Shown here: positions 1 to 4,922 of the stretch, one piece after another | Layout of the letters: each line of letters begins with the position of its first letter | Numbering within the stretch: position 1 is the stretch's first letter | Source: a virus | DNA length: 45,204 nt | IMG/VR virus record: IMGVR_UViG_3300020020_000071 | Coordinates: 1-45,204 of that record | Strand: one strand, 5' to 3' | Program-made: the position numbers and the translations under genes | Notes under the pieces: generated by a model | What the model was told of the DNA's origin: nothing | What the model saw: the letters and a program-made list of their open reading frames with translations, nothing else | Databases searched by the model: none

Positions 1-304
1 CTTTTCGAAAACCCGTACGCCTACTGGTAGAACGAGATTCTCCGAAAAGCATCCGCTCAATACCCTGGCTTACAATATCAGCAATCGTATCTTTCATAGC
101 TGGGACGAGCACCTCAAATATGACATAGCTCCCAACATTCTTAGCCTCTCCGCCAATAAATGTTTCGTGCAGTCTCTTACCCAAGGGCTTCTTTCGTTGT
201 ACAACTTTGCCCGTAACAACCTTTTCAACCTTCTTAGGCTCCGGTTTAGGAGTCTCTTGTGGCCGATTCATATGGCTATTGGACGGGAGGTCATGTTCGG
301 CCAT
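1..304 (-). CDS. 5' part of join-spanning hypothetical protein
   Basis: This is the beginning of a gene that continues at the far end of the window; in the circle it runs from 304 down to 132 and then from 45204 to 44724 (217 residues). The start is ATG at 302-304, preceded by a GAGGA ribosome-binding site three to four bases upstream; a second in-frame ATG at 269-271 has no such site. The N-terminus is rich in Pro, Lys and Glu, followed by a basic stretch (KKPLGKR) and a hydrophobic-amphipathic segment (GSYVIFEVLVPAMKD). Read linearly, the frame is only valid down to base 6. The protein resembles conserved hypothetical proteins of Gram-positive phages; its function is unknown. Confidence 0.8.
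   Translation of the reverse strand, partial: MAEHDLPSNSHMNRPQETPKPEPKKVEKVVTGKVVQRKKPLGKRLHETFIGGEAKNVGSYVIFEVLVPAMKDTIADIVSQGIERMLFGESRSTSRRTGFRK
6..131. repeat. Left copy of 126-bp terminal direct repeat
   Basis: This segment is identical base for base to 45079-45204. It shows that the contig closes on itself: the molecule is circular, circularly permuted, or terminally redundant. Bases 1-5 (ctttt) do not match the bases before the right copy (only two of five agree), so the match stops sharply at base 6. A repeat of this size is also what a de Bruijn assembler leaves when it closes a circle, so it need not be a physical terminal repeat. Confidence 0.95.
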
Positions 305-362
305 GTATCCTCGATTCTAAGGCAAAAGTCAAATCCCTTGTTCAGGGACATGACTTCGAGAA

Positions 363-614
363 TTAATTAGATTGGGTTTGGGCCGTGACGTTCTTCGTCC
401 ACCACTCGGCGATCGCTTCGATTTTCTGGTTGGTCCATTTCTCAGCTCCTTCCGCAGCCATCATCCCAATAACAATTGCAGCGACCCAAGCCTCCACTTG
501 CTGGTGGGGTTTGGATACGTTAACGTTGTTACCAACGATGTTGGATACGGTGAAACTAACACTGGAGCCAACCACAAACTTAGTGATCAGCTTGGCGGCT
601 TCGATTCTAGTCAT
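363..614 (-). CDS. Small membrane protein, 83 aa
   Basis: A predicted small membrane protein. It has a weakly hydrophobic stretch near residues 10-30 and a stronger one near residues 42-56 (VEAWVAAIVIGMMAAEGAE), followed by a Trp-rich amphipathic tail (AIAEWWTKN). The start ATG at 612-614 follows AGAAAGGA and lies 19 nt after the conserved promoter motif at 634-664. That leader is nearly the same as those of the other small promoter-headed genes. It is followed 58 bases later by the join-spanning gene and may share its transcript. I recognise no family; a function at the cell membrane is inference from the hydrophobic segments only. Confidence 0.75.
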   Translation of the reverse strand: MTRIEAAKLITKFVVGSSVSFTVSNIVGNNVNVSKPHQQVEAWVAAIVIGMMAAEGAEKWTNQKIEAIAEWWTKNVTAQTQSN

Positions 615-633
615 GGGTGGTCCTTTCTATTAG

Positions 634-664
634 GGTCTCATTACAGACCATGTTTTTTATGCGA
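634..664 (-). promoter_or_regulatory. Conserved 31-bp promoter motif, copy 1
   Basis: On the minus strand it reads TCGCA, then AC at positions 12-13, then TGTAATGAGACC. The -10-like box is TGTAAT. It precedes the 83-aa membrane gene by 19 nt. It aligns without gaps to the eight other copies. This copy is the most divergent between positions 6 and 12, where it is A-rich. Confidence 0.75.
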
Positions 665-786
665 TAGCTAGGGCACATTTTTTACGTGCAGGGCCGTCTT
701 CGGCTGTCGTTTAAGGAAAGGCATCCGGAATAGGGCTTACCGCTTGAGACCCAATGCCCTGTTTGCCTAACCCCCGATCGCTATCA
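665..786 (-). other. Intergenic spacer with weak hairpins
   Basis: About 120 bases without a gene lie between the stop of the 208-aa protein and promoter copy 1. On the minus strand there is a short hairpin GCCG-AAGA-CGGC, then GCAC/GTGC around a run of six A. Neither has a proper U-tract, so termination here is uncertain. Confidence 0.4.
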
Positions 787-1413
787 CTATTCAGAAACTC
801 GCTTAATCATTGCTGAAACAAGCAGATGCTTCGGAACATTTCCCTTATTTTCACTAAGTAATTTTTCAACCTCCTCGAGAGGCATTGCAAAGAACTCTTC
901 AGGGGTATAATCCTGAATAGTCTTTGACGGCGTTGGTCTTGGACGAAGATGTTCATCTGGATCTGTGATAGTACGAATAAATTCTTTCTTAGACGTCTCT
1001 TCTGATGGCAGCTGAATTACACCAGAATTGATCTTGTCAGTGACTATCTTACTTACATCGGACGGAACAACACCAACGATGAATGCAGCGGCCGCTTCGG
1101 CATCCGTAACCATCTCCATAAACAGAACAGAATATGCCTCTGTCTGCATGAATTCATTGGTGATTTCAGGAGTCTTGATGAACCTCTTCCCATCCTCAGA
1201 TCGACGACCAACAGTCTGCTTGATAATCATCTCGAATGTATCGAGAATTTTACGTCGATCCTCTTCTGCTAGAATGCCCTGAAGCTTCTTTGCAAGCCCA
1301 CCCGGCTCGACGAGCTCCATCTTGGCAATCTCAGCCTTGGTGAGGTTGAAGTAAAAATCCTCGGCAAGCTCTTTGCCGTCGAGGTCGTGGTAGGTGATGG
1401 ACTTCTTGAGCAC
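787..1413 (-). CDS. Tail-assembly-chaperone-like phage protein, 208 aa
   Basis: The N-terminal half (ITYHDLDGKELAEDFYFNL, then LTKAEIAKMEL and, further on, TEAYSVLFMEMVTDAEAAAAF) has the look of a conserved protein of Gram-positive tailed phages that is often labelled a tail assembly chaperone or left hypothetical. The C-terminus (DYTPEEFFAMPLEEVEKLL) is acidic and helical. The start is GTG at 1411-1413 after GGGGAG with a 5-base spacer. Its position among membrane proteins, far from the tail genes, is odd for a chaperone, and a second chaperone candidate sits at 15045-15587. The assignment is by resemblance only. Confidence 0.6.
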   Translation of the reverse strand: MLKKSITYHDLDGKELAEDFYFNLTKAEIAKMELVEPGGLAKKLQGILAEEDRRKILDTFEMIIKQTVGRRSEDGKRFIKTPEITNEFMQTEAYSVLFMEMVTDAEAAAAFIVGVVPSDVSKIVTDKINSGVIQLPSEETSKKEFIRTITDPDEHLRPRPTPSKTIQDYTPEEFFAMPLEEVEKLLSENKGNVPKHLLVSAMIKRVSE

Positions 1414-1429
1414 GTTGGCTCCCCTATCC

Positions 1430-1915
1430 TTAGTTACGACGTAGCACGTCGCGTATTGGTGAGTGAATATACGAGGTAAGAAGCAACGACCCGTTCGGAC
1501 AATTCGTATGCCAGTACATAAGATCGTTACAATATGCCCAGTGCGTGTAATACCCCATGGCGTGCACTAGTTCGTGCTTGATCAAATTAAGTCGTCGAGT
1601 GTACGACCACCATGCACGTTGCGGGTTGATGTAGATTACGAATCCTGTGGTTGTGCTTCGAGTTACTGCCGCCCAATCAGATCGGATAGTCTTCTCGTAT
1701 ACACGGATACATTTGTAACCGCTACGACATTTCCCATAGACCATGACAGAACCGGTATAGTAATCGACCCATGGCTCAGCAACAGTAACTGGCCATTTAG
1801 AACCGGTGTGATCTTCCACATAGACGTAACGAGTTACTGCATTCGCTGACGTCGCCGGAATCACGACCAGTCCTACCATCATGAATATAGCGAGAATCAA
1901 ACGAAGAAGTCTCAT
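1430..1915 (-). CDS. Secreted metzincin-like zinc protease
   Basis: Residues 1-26 form a classical signal peptide: basic start (MRLLRL), hydrophobic core, and a small-residue cleavage site ending ANA. The mature part carries an extended zinc-binding motif at residues 114-125 (HELVHAMGYYTH), so His114, His118 and His125 would bind zinc and Glu115 would be the general base. Nineteen residues after Glu115 comes a Met-turn-like segment (NDLMYWHT), the second hallmark of metzincins. Cysteines at 63, 69, 129 and 139 could form disulfides outside the cell. Start ATG at 1913-1915 follows GGAGGAGG and overlaps the stop of the upstream 48-aa gene by ATGA. The substrate is unknown; surface or wall proteins are possible. 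Catalysis is inferred from motifs. Confidence 0.75.
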   Translation of the reverse strand: MRLLRLILAIFMMVGLVVIPATSANAVTRYVYVEDHTGSKWPVTVAEPWVDYYTGSVMVYGKCRSGYKCIRVYEKTIRSDWAAVTRSTTTGFVIYINPQRAWWSYTRRLNLIKHELVHAMGYYTHWAYCNDLMYWHTNCPNGSLLLTSYIHSPIRDVLRRN

Positions 1916-2058
1916 TCCGAGACCTCCTCCAGCTCGAACCGGGTAACGTTACGGCCAGCAACAATGTTGCTGATGACCATGACAACGATGCCAGTGGCCA
2001 GACCAGTTGCGAACCGCTTGTTCATCACAGCATTCTTGAGCGTCTTGAGGTGCTTCAT
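1912..2058 (-). CDS. Small single-span membrane protein, 48 aa
   Basis: A short gene with an excellent ribosome-binding site (AAAGGAGA, 4-5 bases from ATG at 2056-2058). The protein starts basic (MKHLKTLKNAVMNKRF), has one hydrophobic helix near residues 17-34 (ATGLATGIVVMVISNIVAG) and ends acidic (FELEEVSE). Its TGA stop overlaps the ATG of the secreted protease by four bases, so the two are very likely translationally coupled. It could be a membrane partner of the protease or simply another of the phage's small membrane proteins. Confidence 0.8.
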   Translation of the reverse strand: MKHLKTLKNAVMNKRFATGLATGIVVMVISNIVAGRNVTRFELEEVSE

Positions 2059-2076
2059 TGCTTTCTCCTTTGTTCG

Positions 2077-2844
2077 TTATTGTAAACGGTAGTAGTGTCT
2101 TACGGGGTGTACAGTAAAATCGATAGATATACAAGGACTTCGGCCGTCTTGGGAAATAACCGCAGAGAACTTCAGATCCATCAGTTTGTCAGAATTCCAA
2201 CCAACTTCATCTGAATTGGCCGTATGCGGTAATCCGATCAGATCATAGAAATCCGTCAACGAAGCATACGAATCACTAAGGACCTGTGCGTTGATGTCGT
2301 TCTGAGCCTTTCGAAGAGTCTCCATATCAGAGAGAAAATATCGACCGGTATATGCCTCATGACAAAGCACAGTACCGGCACCCGCAATGATGATCTCTTG
2401 AGACCCTACCGGATTACGATCAACCCGATCTTGAGCGATCTCATCACGAGCTTCTTGTTCTTTCTTTGGACCAAGCTTCTCAATGATCTTCGTTTTGTAC
2501 TCTTCAAAGGCCCGTTCAGATATGGCGTAAGCTGCGGCTAATGCAGCTGCGCGACGAGTACCAATTCGGTTCGCACCGATAATAGCCGATATAGTTAGCG
2601 CTGCGGTAATGGCTGCTGGAATATAACACTTCCATGTCAGCTGAAACATCTCCTTGACATCGGCTTGACCATAATGATCATTGTCATTGAGAATGAGAGC
2701 AGCCTTAAACGATGCCTTACCCGTGAGATATGCTGTCGTCAGGGCCCCCGTAACCCCAACGGCAGTGAGAATTGCGGGCGAGTTATCAGCAGCGAGCTTA
2801 CCTCCTCGAGCGAGGATCTCACGTAAAGTCTTGATATAACTCAC
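2077..2844 (-). CDS. DUF6353-like membrane protein, 255 aa
   Basis: Two hydrophobic segments near the N-terminus (AILTAVGVTGALTTAYLTG and CYIPAAITAALTISAIIGA) flank a polar loop, followed by a helical Ala-rich stretch (AAALAAAYAISERAFEEYK), the signature KIIEKLGP, and a C-terminal domain with FYDLIGLPHT and VGW. It is clearly related to the protein at 43827-44714, which has the same order of features. The best start is GTG at 2842-2844, but its ribosome-binding site (AGAAGGG) is very close, so the true start may be a few codons later. It overlaps the upstream gene by 26 bases. Function unknown; membrane location is well supported. Confidence 0.75.
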   Translation of the reverse strand: MSYIKTLREILARGGKLAADNSPAILTAVGVTGALTTAYLTGKASFKAALILNDNDHYGQADVKEMFQLTWKCYIPAAITAALTISAIIGANRIGTRRAAALAAAYAISERAFEEYKTKIIEKLGPKKEQEARDEIAQDRVDRNPVGSQEIIIAGAGTVLCHEAYTGRYFLSDMETLRKAQNDINAQVLSDSYASLTDFYDLIGLPHTANSDEVGWNSDKLMDLKFSAVISQDGRSPCISIDFTVHPVRHYYRLQ

Positions 2845-3139
2845 CCCTTCTCACGTAGTCTTCGAACCAATCGAGATCATCCTGTTCTTTCTGTTCTTTA
2901 CGAAAGAGTTCTATCTCCGAATCCCAGAAGTTAATGAGATTCACTTCCCTTTCTACTCGATGTAAACCCAAAAGCAGGGAGGATGCGCGTCTCTTCCGGG
3001 TTTTTCTCGTAAATAACAGTAGGAGCATCAGGATTAGAACGATGCCCAGGATCCACGCGTACGTCTGGCCCATGATAGCCCAGAGATCGCTGAGTGGTAG
3101 TGTTCCGCCTGGACGGTTTTCGATCGGTACGTCGCTCAT
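2819..3139 (-). CDS. Single-span membrane protein, 106 aa
   Basis: One strong transmembrane helix near residues 25-45 (YAWILGIVLILMLLLLF) is followed by a basic stop-transfer patch (TRKTRKRRAS) and an acidic cytoplasmic tail (FRKEQKEQDDLDWFEDYV). ATG at 3137-3139 follows GGAAAGGG. More than half of the gene overlaps the 3' half of the 116-aa gene that starts at 3281, in a different frame. I recognise no family. Confidence 0.7.
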   Translation of the reverse strand: MSDVPIENRPGGTLPLSDLWAIMGQTYAWILGIVLILMLLLLFTRKTRKRRASSLLLGLHRVEREVNLINFWDSEIELFRKEQKEQDDLDWFEDYVRRGELYQDFT

Positions 3140-3281
3140 GCTTCGCCCTTTCCTTCGTGTGGCACTTGCATCGGAGAGTCATTGTGAAATATACCGACAT
3201 CACGGATACCACAACGGACAGAATGCTAAGGCCCACGGCGATTAGCATAACTCCGAACAAGTCCCGGACTGACTCGTCCAT
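2931..3281 (-). CDS. Membrane protein overlapping the next gene, 116 aa
   Basis: The start is ATG at 3279-3281 after AAAGG. An N-terminal transmembrane helix (residues 8-32, LFGVMLIAVGLSILSVVVS and onward) is followed by a Cys pair (CKC) and a very basic region, then a Pro/Arg/His-rich tail. Bases 2931-3139 are shared with the next gene in another frame. The N-terminal part is convincing; the tail in the overlap has ordinary but low-complexity composition and could be under weak constraint. Gram-positive phages have no outer membrane, so a spanin role suggested by the overlap layout is unlikely. Confidence 0.5.
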   Translation of the reverse strand: MDESVRDLFGVMLIAVGLSILSVVVSVMSVYFTMTLRCKCHTKERAKHERRTDRKPSRRNTTTQRSLGYHGPDVRVDPGHRSNPDAPTVIYEKNPEETRILPAFGFTSSRKGSESH

Positions 3282-3311
3282 GTCATTACCTTTCGTTCGA
3301 TGGGCAAAAGG

Positions 3312-3347
3312 AAAACCCAAACACCGTGTTAGGGTGCTGGGCTTTTT
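3312..3347 (-). terminator. Hairpin terminator after the 52-aa gene
   Basis: On the minus strand AAAGCCCA and CACC pair with GGTG and TTGGGTTTT around the loop CTAACAC, with one bulged base, followed by TTTTCCTTTT. The opposite strand also ends in TTTTT, so it could work in both directions. Confidence 0.7.
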
Positions 3348-3368
3348 GTACCGTGAGGAACCTGTAGG

Positions 3369-3527
3369 TCAGCTCTTGTCGCCGAATTTCTTCTCGAGCA
3401 CGTAAGTCACAACGCCGACGCCGACGATGGTTGCGATTGTCACAGCGGCTTTCGCTGCGAGAATCTTGGCCATGTCAGCACCGGTCATGATCTCTACGGC
3501 TTTCGCTGAGTTCGGATTCGTGGGCAT
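3369..3527 (-). CDS. Small membrane protein, 52 aa
   Basis: ATG at 3525-3527 follows AGAAAGGA with an 8-base spacer and lies 22 nt after promoter copy 2; the longer in-frame start at 3557 lies inside the promoter and is rejected. The protein has a single hydrophobic helix (residues 27-43, AAVTIATIVGVGVVTYV) and a basic C-terminus (LEKKFGDKS). With its own promoter and terminator (3312-3347) it forms a one-gene transcription unit. Confidence 0.75.
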   Translation of the reverse strand: MPTNPNSAKAVEIMTGADMAKILAAKAAVTIATIVGVGVVTYVLEKKFGDKS

Positions 3528-3549
3528 GGTGGGGTCCTTTCTGGTAATG

Positions 3550-3580
3550 GGTCTCATACTAAGCCATGTAAATTCTGCGA
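3550..3580 (-). promoter_or_regulatory. Conserved 31-bp promoter motif, copy 2
   Basis: Minus strand: TCGCA at positions 1-5, TTTAC at 9-13, TAGTATGAGACC at 20-31. It precedes the 52-aa gene by 22 nt and follows the terminator at 3615-3648. Confidence 0.8.
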
Positions 3581-3614
3581 CCTTTTACGAAAACCTCTCC
3601 CGGGGAATTTTTAA

Positions 3615-3648
3615 GAAGAAAAAACGAGATGCCTTTTAGGGCACCTCG
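3615..3648 (-). terminator. Strong rho-independent terminator
   Basis: On the minus strand CGAGGTGCC pairs with GGCATCTCG (nine pairs, one G-U) around the loop CTAAAA, followed by six T then CTTCTT. It ends the transcript of the 62-aa gene, just before promoter copy 2. Confidence 0.9.
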
Positions 3649-3678
3649 CTCTGAGATATGCGGGAAGGGGACCTAGTT

Positions 3679-3867
3679 CTAGTGTCCTGCGACTTGGTGT
3701 GCGTTGGTCATGAGATCGTATAGAGCAACAGATTCGGGTAGGCTGAGCATTAATTCTTCTTTTCCGGCATCGCCGACGATCGAGATTAATACTCCGCTTG
3801 AGTCGAAGCTAAACTCTACAATAGATTTGTCAGTACCTTCGATCACCAATCTGGATATAGTAACCAT
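3679..3867 (-). CDS. Hypothetical protein, 62 aa
   Basis: A small soluble protein with alternating hydrophobic residues that suggest beta strands (SIVEFSFDSSGVLISIVGD) followed by a helix (LPESVALYDLMTNAHQ). ATG at 3865-3867 follows GAAAGGA and is 19 nt from promoter copy 3; an upstream in-frame start at 3894 lies inside the promoter. It has its own terminator. I do not recognise the family. Confidence 0.7.
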   Translation of the reverse strand: MVTISRLVIEGTDKSIVEFSFDSSGVLISIVGDAGKEELMLSLPESVALYDLMTNAHQVAGH

Positions 3868-3886
3868 TGGTCTTCCTTTCAGTAGT

Positions 3887-3917
3887 GGTCTCATAACAAG
3901 ACCCGTAATTCGTGCGA
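3887..3917 (-). promoter_or_regulatory. Conserved 31-bp promoter motif, copy 3
   Basis: Minus strand: TCGCA, ATTAC at 9-13, TGTTATGAGACC at 20-31. Its upstream edge is the T-run of the preceding terminator (TTTTTTTCGCA), so terminator and promoter share bases. It drives the 62-aa gene. Confidence 0.8.
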
Positions 3918-3950
3918 AAAAAATGAGAAGGCGAGTTTAGCTCTCTCCTT
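3917..3950 (-). terminator. Terminator ending candidate small RNA 2
   Basis: AAGGAGAG pairs with CTCGCCTT (seven of eight positions) around the loop AGCTAAA on the minus strand, then CTCA and seven T (3917-3923). The T-run merges into promoter copy 3. Confidence 0.75.
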
Positions 3951-4000
3951 ACCCTTGCGGGGATCGCATCGAAGCGAACGAGCAGTTTACCTCTCTTCTC
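3917..4000 (-). ncRNA. Candidate small RNA 2 (promoter copy 4 to terminator)
   Basis: Promoter copy 4 leads into about 80 bases with no open frame longer than a few codons (the only ATG gives a six-residue peptide, MRSPQG). The segment starts GTGAGAAG and ends CTTCTC plus seven T, so the ends can pair. Inside lie small hairpins (TCGC/GCGA, CCC/GGG) and the terminator stem at 3928-3950. The 5' sequence GTGAGAAG is shared with the two other gene-less units. The transcript itself is a prediction. Confidence 0.55.
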
Positions 4001-4025
4001 ACTATAGAACTTGTAATTCTTGCGA
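3995..4025 (-). promoter_or_regulatory. Conserved 31-bp promoter motif, copy 4
   Basis: Minus strand: TCGCA, ATTAC at 9-13, TATAGTGAGAAG at 20-31. Together with copy 5 it forms a subtype with TATAGT as -10 box and GAGAAG instead of GAGACC. It leads into a stretch without a gene. Confidence 0.75.
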
Positions 4026-4092
4026 AAAAAATGAGAATCTGCCGGGTCGCAAAATCCGACTGGTGTACTAATAATAACAGCTCTTTCTTCTC
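4025..4092 (-). ncRNA. Candidate small RNA 1 (promoter copy 5 to terminator)
   Basis: About 65 bases from promoter copy 5 to a run of seven T at 4025-4031, with no credible gene. The 5' end GTGAGAAG can pair with the 3' TTCTC just before the T-run, and GTCG/CGAC forms an inner stem around GATTTTG. The whole transcript would therefore be one terminator-like structure. Existence as an RNA is inferred from promoter, fold and T-run. Confidence 0.55.
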
Positions 4093-4117
4093 ACTATAAG
4101 ATGAGTAATCCTTGCGA
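4087..4117 (-). promoter_or_regulatory. Conserved 31-bp promoter motif, copy 5
   Basis: Minus strand: TCGCA, ATTAC at 9-13, TATAGTGAGAAG at 20-31. It follows directly on the T-rich tail of the terminator at 4117-4149. It leads into candidate small RNA 1. Confidence 0.75.
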
Positions 4118-4149
4118 AAAATATAAGCTATGTTTGGGGCAAAACATAG
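4117..4149 (-). terminator. Terminator after the 94-aa membrane gene
   Basis: The 22-base hairpin at 4128-4149 has a perfect 8-pair stem (CTATGTTT with AAACATAG). On the minus strand it is followed by CTTATATTTTT. Confidence 0.85.
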
Positions 4150-4151
4150 AA

Positions 4152-4178
4152 GGTGTGTAGCGGGGAAGTCTACACACC
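4152..4178 (-). other. Perfect 9-pair hairpin stacked on a terminator
   Basis: GGTGTGTAG pairs with CTACACACC around a 9-base loop, two bases from the terminator hairpin at 4128-4149. It would sit in the 3' untranslated region of the 94-aa gene. It could protect the transcript's 3' end, act as a first half of a double terminator, or be processed. Confidence 0.7.
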
Positions 4179-4213
4179 TCCTACGTCTCATCCCATAGGG
4201 TCGGGTTGGAGTG

Positions 4214-4498
4214 TCACTTAAGCTTCAGCACGAAGCTCAGAGCTTTCGAGGTGATGACATGTGCGTGTTCGTAGCCTACTATGATGATGATTCCTAGAAG
4301 ATTTCCGGCTACGAGTAGAATCGTGTCTGGGCTTATTCGCTTGGGAGCATGTTGCTCTTTCAGCTTATATAACTTCGGCAGTTCATCTACAATCGCAGTG
4401 AATATCTTTGGGTCGGTCTCATCCTCAGATAAGCGAACGAGTAATGCTTTAATCGCCTTGTCAAGCTCTTCAGTGGGCTTTGGGCTTTTGGTGAACAT
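4214..4498 (-). CDS. Small membrane protein, 94 aa
   Basis: A charged N-terminal helical domain (residues 1-52) precedes one transmembrane segment (residues 58-78, DTILLVAGNLLGIIIIVGY) and the tail ITSKALSFVLKLK. The C-terminal pattern SPDTxLxxAGNLxGIxxIxxYExxxVxTSKA is one I associate with a common small membrane protein of actinobacterial and other Gram-positive phages of unknown function. ATG at 4496-4498 follows AAGGAGAG and lies 19 nt after promoter copy 6. It lies just after the holin gene but has its own promoter and terminator. Confidence 0.8.
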   Translation of the reverse strand: MFTKSPKPTEELDKAIKALLVRLSEDETDPKIFTAIVDELPKLYKLKEQHAPKRISPDTILLVAGNLLGIIIIVGYEHAHVITSKALSFVLKLK

Positions 4499-4517
4499 AT
4501 ACTCTCCTTAACTAATG

Positions 4518-4548
4518 GGTCTCATAATAGGAGATGTTTTATACGCGA
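4518..4548 (-). promoter_or_regulatory. Conserved 31-bp promoter motif, copy 6
   Basis: Minus strand: TCGCG (the only copy without A at position 5), AAAAC at 9-13, TATTATGAGACC at 20-31. It begins three bases after the holin stop and drives the 94-aa membrane gene. No terminator separates it from the late genes. Confidence 0.8.
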
Positions 4549-4551
4549 CCT

Positions 4552-4911
4552 TTAGTAATTAATCACAGGAGGAACTTCAGGCTGAACGACCTTGAATACG
4601 ACAGACTGTTTAGTGACTAGTGCATCCAAATCTACGTTCTTCATTCGAAGCGTAGATCCATCTTCGTGATTCTCAATAGCGAGAGTACCATCATACTGAT
4701 CTTCATTCTGGTTATAAGTTCTAGTTGAAACGCCCAAAAGTATGCCAAGAAACAAGGCAATGGCTGATACTGTACCAACCACCTCTTCTGGGTAAGGAAG
4801 ACCCCATAGCTGGGCCAGAGTAAAATAAAGAGTCCCTGAGCCAGGAAGTCCTAATTGAACCACCTTCTTTAGGACCTGATAAAGCTTATCGTTAAATAAC
4901 ACCCAAAACAC
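4552..4911 (-). CDS. Putative holin
   Basis: The region FWVLFNDKLYQVLKKVVQLG, then an uncharged segment with PGSGTLYFTLAQLWG, then VVGTVSAIALFLGILLG, has the layout of actinophage and r1t-type holins: an amphipathic helix, a re-entrant or transmembrane segment and a second transmembrane helix, followed by a long acidic tail. It lies at the end of the late gene block after the tail genes. The start is uncertain: GTG at 4909-4911 is used here; a second GTG nine bases later has better spacing to AAGCAGG, and a TTG exists further upstream. The lysin is far away at 27.9-28.6 kb. Confidence 0.6.
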   Translation of the reverse strand: MFWVLFNDKLYQVLKKVVQLGLPGSGTLYFTLAQLWGLPYPEEVVGTVSAIALFLGILLGVSTRTYNQNEDQYDGTLAIENHEDGSTLRMKNVDLDALVTKQSVVFKVVQPEVPPVINY

Positions 4912-4922
4912 CTGCTTTCTAA

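Noticed and set aside
3949-4191. 80-codon minus-strand frame through the 4-kb unit array
   Set aside because: It runs through two promoters and two terminator hairpins, has no ribosome-binding site and an odd composition; the DNA is better explained as promoter-RNA-terminator units.
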